A stretch of 10,113 nucleotides of DNA, taken from the NCBI GenBank assembly GCA_000997105.1, contig LCEJ01000064.1, forward strand, positions 1 through 10,113, given 5' to 3'. Shown piece by piece: positions 6,203-10,113 of this stretch. The translations under genes and the position numbers were made by a program. Position 1 is the stretch's first letter; each line of letters opens with the position of its first letter. Under the pieces are notes generated by a model, which was not told the origin of the DNA, did not search any database, and worked only from the letters and a program-made list of their open reading frames with translations. The stretch is from Candidatus Daviesbacteria bacterium GW2011_GWA2_42_7. Lineage in GTDB: Bacteria; Patescibacteriota; Microgenomatia; Daviesbacterales; UBA10151.

Positions 6203-7309
6203 ATGGCATACCTTTTTAAAAAACGATCCAGAGAATTTTATTTACTGGCCGCAATAACCATCTTATCTATCTTGTTCAGCTTTATTTTGTGGCAAAAGCT
6301 CTCTTTTATCCAACACAGTCACTTTTCTGACCTAGCCTTCTCTTTCCTCCAAGGGCAGCTTTCCCTCTCGGAACCCTTAAGGTATACCTCATGGCAGGAT
6401 TCGGCTGCTTTTGGGGATAAATTTTACGTCTACTTCGGGCCTGTCCCCTCTTTATTGTTGCTGCCTTTGAAGCTGTACACAAAAGCGTACCATTTTTGGC
6501 TGTTGGTCACCGTCTCCCATTCTAGGTCGGCCATGGCTTGGCCAAGAATTACATCCTTGCCGGTAACGGGATCTTTGCCGACGGCGTTGTTGCCCAGGAT
6601 TGTTTGAATGTTGGTGCTATTTTGGGGTGTCATATCTAGGGCAGGTTTAACCCGTCAAAGCCTGTATTTTGGTACGGTCTTTTTTGTTATCGAATTAATC
6701 CTAAGCAAAGATAAATTTAAATATTCCCACCTGGTTCTACTTTTACAACCGATAATTTTAAGCATAGCCGGGTCAGGATTTTACAACTTTCTACGTTTCG
6801 GCAACTTTTTTGATAACGGTTATGCTTATAACACCACCTTTCCTGATGGTGTTAAAGAGGCGGTCAGACAGGGAATGTTTTCCTTGGTACATATTCCGGG
6901 CAACCTCTATTTTCTTCTGTTGAAAGGGCCTGAAGCTGTCAGGGTATCGGAGGTAAGTTTTGTCTTAAAATATCCCTTCCTAAAAGCCAGTGAATGGGGA
7001 ATGGGAATATTTTTTACCTCCCCTTTCTTCTTCTATTTATTCCGGAGCAACTTGAGAGACCACCGTATTCTTGTTTTGCTTATCGGAGCCATAATCGGTA
7101 TCATCCCTGCCCTAACTTACGCCGGGGTAGGAGTTTGGCAATATGGTTACCGCTACGCTTTGGATATTTACCCTTTTTTATTCATCATCCTGGCCTCGGT
7201 CTTCGTAAAGGATAAGGTTACAACTTTGGCGAAAACCGTTATAATTTACTCATTACTCTTTAATCTTTATATGCTAGGCAGCATCTGGAACATCTACCCT
7301 TTTAGTTAA
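6203..7309 (+). pseudogene. Membrane glycosyltransferase-like gene with its middle replaced by foreign sequence
   Basis: The N-terminal part (6203 to about 6475) encodes one membrane helix, a loop with FSDLAFSFLQGQLSL, and KFYVYFGPVPSLLLLPL, typical of polytopic GT-like proteins. The C-terminal part (about 6641-7309) resumes in the same frame at AGLTRQSLYFGTVFFVIEL and runs through several membrane segments to the conserved WQYGYRYALDIYPFLFIIL and the stop. Between them about 165 bp do not look like membrane protein and contain TGA at 6605-6607; an ATG follows at once (6608). Relatives would have about 100 residues of membrane helices here, so a segment was lost and another put in its place. 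The two halves could be translated separately, but a working enzyme is unlikely. Family placement (GT39/ArnT-like) is by general architecture only. Confidence 0.7.
6470..6640 (-). other. Inserted fragment of an unrelated gene, antisense to the host gene
   Basis: On the minus strand this stretch reads as a coherent soluble protein segment of about 55 residues (DMTPQNSTNIQTILGNNAVG, then KDPVTGKDVILGQAMADLEW, then ETVTNSQKWYAFVYS). The plus-strand translation of the same bases is low-complexity and unlike a membrane protein. Boundaries are approximate: the left edge is near 6470-6476 and the right near 6630-6645, where each side returns to host-like sequence. I do not recognise the protein family. 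It has no start or stop of its own that makes sense, so it is a fragment rather than a gene. Confidence 0.55.
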
Positions 7310-7316
7310 AATCAAT

Positions 7317-7391
7317 ATGGTTAAAGATATACCAATTATTTATTTAAAAAAATATCTCCGGTCACACCCGAGCAAATCACTCAAAGGTTGA
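7317..7391 (+). CDS. Possible small ORF, 24 residues
   Basis: ATG at 7317 to TGA at 7389-7391 encodes a short basic peptide beginning MVKDIPIIYLKKYLRSH. It fills most of the gap between two membrane-protein genes (7310-7397). There is no ribosome binding site and no recognised family. It may be chance. Just downstream, GAGGT (7390-7394) is a Shine-Dalgarno-like match 3 nt before the next ATG, which would overlap the end of this ORF. Confidence 0.2.
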   Translation: MVKDIPIIYLKKYLRSHPSKSLKG

Positions 7392-7840
7392 GGTAAAATG
7401 AAACCGAAACATTTTTTGCCGGTTCTTTTAATACTTATTGTCATCCCCGCTTATCTTTTTCGGATCAACTTACTCCCAGCTAACGTTACCGGAGATGAAA
7501 TTACATACCTGGGGGATGTTTACCGGATTATTTACAGCCCGCAAACGGTCAACCCTTTAACCCTTATGGGTGATGGCAGCCAACCGGCTACGAACTTTTA
7601 CTGGATGGCTTTTTGGATTCAAAATGTTGGTTTACAAAATTCCATCCTGGGAATGAGACTCTCGACAGCGATCTTAAGTATCTTTGGGATTATTGCATTT
7701 TACTATCTGCTTTCCCGTCGTATTCCACCATTTTTAAGTTTTTTTACTTCCCTGCTGCTTGCCACCAGTGTTTGGTATATGAACTTCGCGCGTTCAGGCT
7801 GGTTTAATCTTGGAGCTGTCCTTTGGGGGCTTTTAATGGT

Positions 7841-7856
7841 CTTTTATATATAAAAG
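7841..7856. repeat. 16-bp perfect palindrome over the premature stop
   Basis: CTTTTATATATAAAAG is identical to its reverse complement and contains the premature TAA (7851-7853) in phase. Such AT-alternating palindromes are prone to slippage and misreading. Confidence 0.8.
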
Positions 7857-8728
7857 GGTTTAGAGGAGAAGAAGTTAAGATGGTTTGGACTGGCAGGCTT
7901 ATTTGCCGGCATTGCTTCCTATGGTTATTTCGCCGGTAAAATTTACCCCCTTGCAGCCATAATTTATTTAATTTTCCTTTCTTTCAGGAAAACCATTCCG
8001 TTTACAAGACTCGGCATCTTCTTTCTTGTTTTTATTCTCACCGTTCTTCCTCTTCTTACCGTTGTTTCTGCCCAGAAGGAGAAGTTCTTCCTGCGTTCTG
8101 TAAGCGTATCTGTTATTCAAAGCAGCTCCTTCCCAAAGATATTATTCTCTCAAACAATTGATGTAACAAAGGGATTGCTGTTACTTGACAGTTCGGTGAT
8201 TGGCAACGGTATGGAAAATATACGCTACTTCCCTGCCAAAACCTCCCCCGTAGATCTTTTTATTAGAATCACTTTTCTTATCGGGTTACCATTGGCTATT
8301 TTACTTAAAAAAAGAATCGGTCTCTGGCTGGTTATTTATTTTCTCAGTCTGGGAACTTTAGGAATGTTAACAACTGACTCTCCCAACTTAGCCAGAACGA
8401 TTCCGGTCCTACCTTTTATCTATCTTATAAGCGGCCTGTGTATTGGCGAAGCGATAAACACAATGAAAAAGAAGTTTGACCCAAAAATAGTTTGGTCTTT
8501 ATTTATATTAGCTTTTATATCTGTCTCAGTTTTTAACATCTCCCGTTATTTTACCTGGGTGCAATCGGAGGCGGTCAGCAACGCCCGCCAGCCAGCTTTA
8601 AGCTACTCAGATTTCCTCAAATGGCAGGACTACCAAATTATTATGGTTAAAAGCGGCCTGTCTACTGTTACCATTTATGAATGGGAAAAGATTAAGGCTC
8701 AAAATTCTGCGGCACAAGAAAGCTTTGA

Positions 8729-8734
8729 TATAAT
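8729..8734 (+). promoter_or_regulatory. Consensus -10 box just before the DUF2298 gene
   Basis: TATAAT, a perfect -10 match, lies 7 nt before the ATG at 8742 and inside the last codons of the upstream gene. A transcript from it would start at the ATG, with no leader. No good -35 is seen about 17 bp upstream. Confidence 0.4.
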
Positions 8735-8741
8735 CCATTAA

Positions 8742-10113
8742 ATGGATTCTTTTGATCTTATAAATATTTTTCAGTGGTGGGTTATGATATTTGCCTTGGG
8801 GGTCATATTTTTGCCCCTTTGTGCCCTCCTTTTTTCCAATTTTTTTGACCGGGGTTATATCTTTGCCAAGATTTTGGGGATGCTACTTGTAAGCTACCTT
8901 GCCTGGATCCTGGCCAGCCTGAAAATTCTTCCTTTCTCCCTGCCAACTTTGATTGGGATTTTAGCAATATTCATAGTGGCAAGCACCGTTATTTCTTACT
9001 TTAAACAAAGTTTCCAGAAACTTGGCGGACAATGGAAAATTATACTCTTCGAAGAGATCCTTTTTACTGCCGGGTTAATCTTTTGGGCTTATGTAAGGGC
9101 CCATGAACCCTCCATCCACGGCCTGGAAAAGTTTATGGACTTCGGGTTTATCAATTCAATACTTCGTGCCGATTACTTTCCCCCCAAAGATATATGGATG
9201 GCACCGCTTTCCATAAATTATTATTACTTCGGCCACCTAGTGGGGGCGGTTTTAACTAAACTTTCTGGTTTAACCCCAGGAGTTTCATATAATTTAATCC
9301 TTGCCACCCTCTTTGGCCTAACCCTCTCCGCCTCTTTCTCCATTGGAGCAAATTTATACTATTTCTTTACTCTCCAAAAAGAAACCGTTAGCCGTAAGCT
9401 GTTAGCAGTAAGCGGGATTTTAAGTGCCTTCCTTGTCACCCTGGGGGGCAATTTACATACCATTTATGCCTTTCTGCAAACTTACCCGGTCGAAAACCCC
9501 ACCCCTTTTTGGAACCTGCCCATTATGTTTAACTTCCAAGGCTATTGGTACCCAAACGCTACCCGCTTTATACCTTTTACCATCCACGAATTTCCCCTCT
9601 ATTCTTTTGTAGTAGCCGACCTGCACGGCCACCTCTTAAACCTCCCCTTCGTCCTACTTCTCCTTGCCCTACTAATTAAAATTTACCACTCTTCCATCCT
9701 CCATCTTCCATCCTCCATCTTCATCTCTCTACTTATTGCCATTTTCCTTATGACCAACGTCCTCGACGGCCCGATTTACTTACTTGTCATCTTTTCAGTT
9801 TTACTAGCCAGAGAATCCAGAAGCTTACGGCTTACGGCTTACGGCTTACGGCGGTTTGCTGTAAGCTGTAGTCAGTCAGCTGCAGTCGCAGTTTTAGCCA
9901 TCCTCTTTTCTTTACCCTTCTGGCTTTCCTTTAAGCCTTTTGGCTCCGGTATTGGATTGTTGTGTGCCCCGGACTTTTTAACCAACCTCGGCAAACTTGG
10001 CCCCTTCCTTTTTGAGGCCAACCACTGCGCCCGTTCCCCTTTATGGATGCTCTTTATCCTCTGGGGCTTCTTTTACCTGGTGGTTCTTGGTTTTCTTATT
10101 AAGTTACTTAAGG
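8742..10113 (+). CDS. DUF2298 / YYY-type polytopic membrane protein, 3'-truncated by window edge
   Basis: The frame is open from ATG 8742 to the window edge (457 residues visible). It belongs to the Chlor_Arch_YYY/DUF2298 family of very large membrane proteins, thought to be GT-C-like. Conserved segments in order are GLEKFMDFGFINSILRADYF (127-146), PP..IWMAPLSINYYYFGH with the YYY motif (160-162), FNFQGYWYPNATRFIPFTIH (263-282), EFPLYSFVVADLHGH (283-297) and TNVLDGP (338-344). Hydrophobic segments fill most of the rest. Members usually exceed 600 residues, so a sizeable part lies outside. The start is adjacent to the previous stop. Three heptamer arrays lie in frame within it, coding for residues of about 215-224, 318-327 and 361-384, all in stretches between hydrophobic segments. 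The frame is not broken. Role is probably envelope glycan assembly, by family and context. Confidence 0.85.
   Translation, partial: MDSFDLINIFQWWVMIFALGVIFLPLCALLFSNFFDRGYIFAKILGMLLVSYLAWILASLKILPFSLPTLIGILAIFIVASTVISYFKQSFQKLGGQWKIILFEEILFTAGLIFWAYVRAHEPSIHGLEKFMDFGFINSILRADYFPPKDIWMAPLSINYYYFGHLVGAVLTKLSGLTPGVSYNLILATLFGLTLSASFSIGANLYYFFTLQKETVSRKLLAVSGILSAFLVTLGGNLHTIYAFLQTYPVENPTPFWNLPIMFNFQGYWYPNATRFIPFTIHEFPLYSFVVADLHGHLLNLPFVLLLLALLIKIYHSSILHLPSSIFISLLIAIFLMTNVLDGPIYLLVIFSVLLARESRSLRLTAYGLRRFAVSCSQSAAVAVLAILFSLPFWLSFKPFGSGIGLLCAPDFLTNLGKLGPFLFEANHCARSPLWMLFILWGFFYLVVLGFLIKLLK
9385..9412 (+). repeat. Heptamer array in the DUF2298 gene, first
   Basis: Exactly four units of form CNGTWAG (CCGTTAG, CCGTAAG, then CTGTTAG, CAGTAAG), 28 bp. 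Translated as part of ETVSRKLLAVSG after a Tyr/Phe-rich helix. The unit is the same cyclic family as the AGCNGTW arrays at 1797-1842, 2204-2238 and 9823-9892. Confidence 0.8.
9694..9721 (+). repeat. Heptamer array in the DUF2298 gene, second (CCATCYT type)
   Basis: CCATCCT and CCATCTT alternate twice, so a 14-mer is repeated exactly, 28 bp in all. A degenerate unit CATCTCT follows. Codes for SILHLPSSIF in a loop between hydrophobic segments. The unit sequence is unrelated to the other arrays but the period and length are the same. Confidence 0.8.
9823..9892. repeat. Ten-unit heptamer array in the DUF2298 gene, third
   Basis: 70 bp in phase 7. Four exact GCTTACG units (9823-9850) are followed by GCGGTTT, then GCTGTAA, GCTGTAG and three degenerate units. 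GCTTACG is the reverse complement of the CCGTAAG/AGCNGTW unit, whereas GCTGTAA is in the forward orientation. The array is therefore itself an inverted pair. Codes for about residues 361-384, a Ser/Arg/Ala-rich stretch between membrane segments. Confidence 0.85.

Larger units (their letters stand above)
7398..8741 (+). pseudogene. GT39-like membrane glycosyltransferase interrupted by an in-frame TAA
   Basis: One continuous frame from ATG 7398 to TAA 8739-8741 (447 codons before the terminal stop) is broken only by TAA at 7851-7853. The first part (151 residues) has a first membrane helix, then NVTGDEITYLGD with the GT39-type acidic pair, and several helices up to LLMVFYI. Directly after the stop the same frame reads KGLEEKKLRWFGLAGLFAGI and ASYGYFAGKIYPLA, exactly what GT39 relatives have at this point. 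It continues through RGLL-like (KGLLLLDSSVIGNGMENIRY) and P..P segments to the end. The stop lies in a 16-bp perfect palindrome. A GAGGT lies 3 nt before the first ATG. The TAA abuts the next ATG (8742). Other genes here end normally in TAA, so recoding is unlikely. It is a nonsense-mutated gene or a base error. Confidence 0.8.

Noticed and set aside
7851..7853. Alternative genetic code or stop recoding
   Set aside because: The disruptions involve TAA and TGA in different genes, both codons end other genes here normally (TGA ends uppS), and two of the breaks also involve missing sequence.
9424..9612. Plus-strand ORF of 62 codons in a second frame
   Set aside because: Lies entirely inside the DUF2298 coding frame, which carries the conserved motifs.
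9385..9892. CRISPR array
   Set aside because: Repeats are 7 bp and directly tandem, with no spacers of even length and no cas gene.

Overview
The window looks like a piece of a Candidate Phyla Radiation (Patescibacteria) genome, most likely of the Microgenomates (OP11) type. This is inferred from gene content: a secreted Fn3-like protein ending in a GGDVHSN motif, a small secreted protein ending in a '(Y)QPKYLVLLK...W.EIQ' tail, a four-helix-bundle (23S IVS-type) protein, a run of GT39-like polytopic membrane proteins and a DUF2298/YYY-type giant membrane protein. Shine-Dalgarno sequences are weak or absent, and several starts have a -10-like box 6-8 nt upstream. No RNA gene, CRISPR array or transposase was seen.

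Layout. 2-982 is the 3' part of a secreted or surface protein with two Fn3-like repeats, followed by a signal-peptide protein (990-1796). A four-helix-bundle gene (1849-2211) lies between two inverted heptamer arrays. A hairpin-rich non-coding stretch (2241-2363) follows, then uppS on the minus strand (2368-3075) and a palindromic intergenic region (3109-3252). From 3253 all genes run rightward: a broken FAD oxidoreductase (3253-4435), an intact GT39-like transferase (4557-6200), a second membrane glycosyltransferase-like gene whose middle is replaced by foreign sequence (6203-7309), a third with an in-frame TAA (7398-8741), and a DUF2298-type protein that runs off the end (8742-10113).

Function. 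The rightward cluster looks like an envelope glycan or surface glycosylation locus. GT-C/GT39 enzymes use polyprenyl-phosphate-linked sugars, and UppS makes the polyprenyl chain. The Fn3-like and signal-peptide proteins could be exported substrates or neighbours; this link is inference. Three of the five rightward genes are damaged in three different ways: deletion plus frameshift, replacement, and nonsense. The locus is therefore either decaying or phase-varying, or the assembly has errors there.

The most striking signal is a family of dispersed arrays with a strict 7-bp period, usually about four clear units (28 bp). Their unit sequences differ (AGCNGTW type, TAAATCN type, CTAATTA type, CCATCYT type). 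They occur between genes, across gene ends where they supply the stop codon, and in frame inside genes. Many occur as inverted pairs, including one pair that brackets the four-helix-bundle gene. This is the best candidate here for an undescribed element or process.
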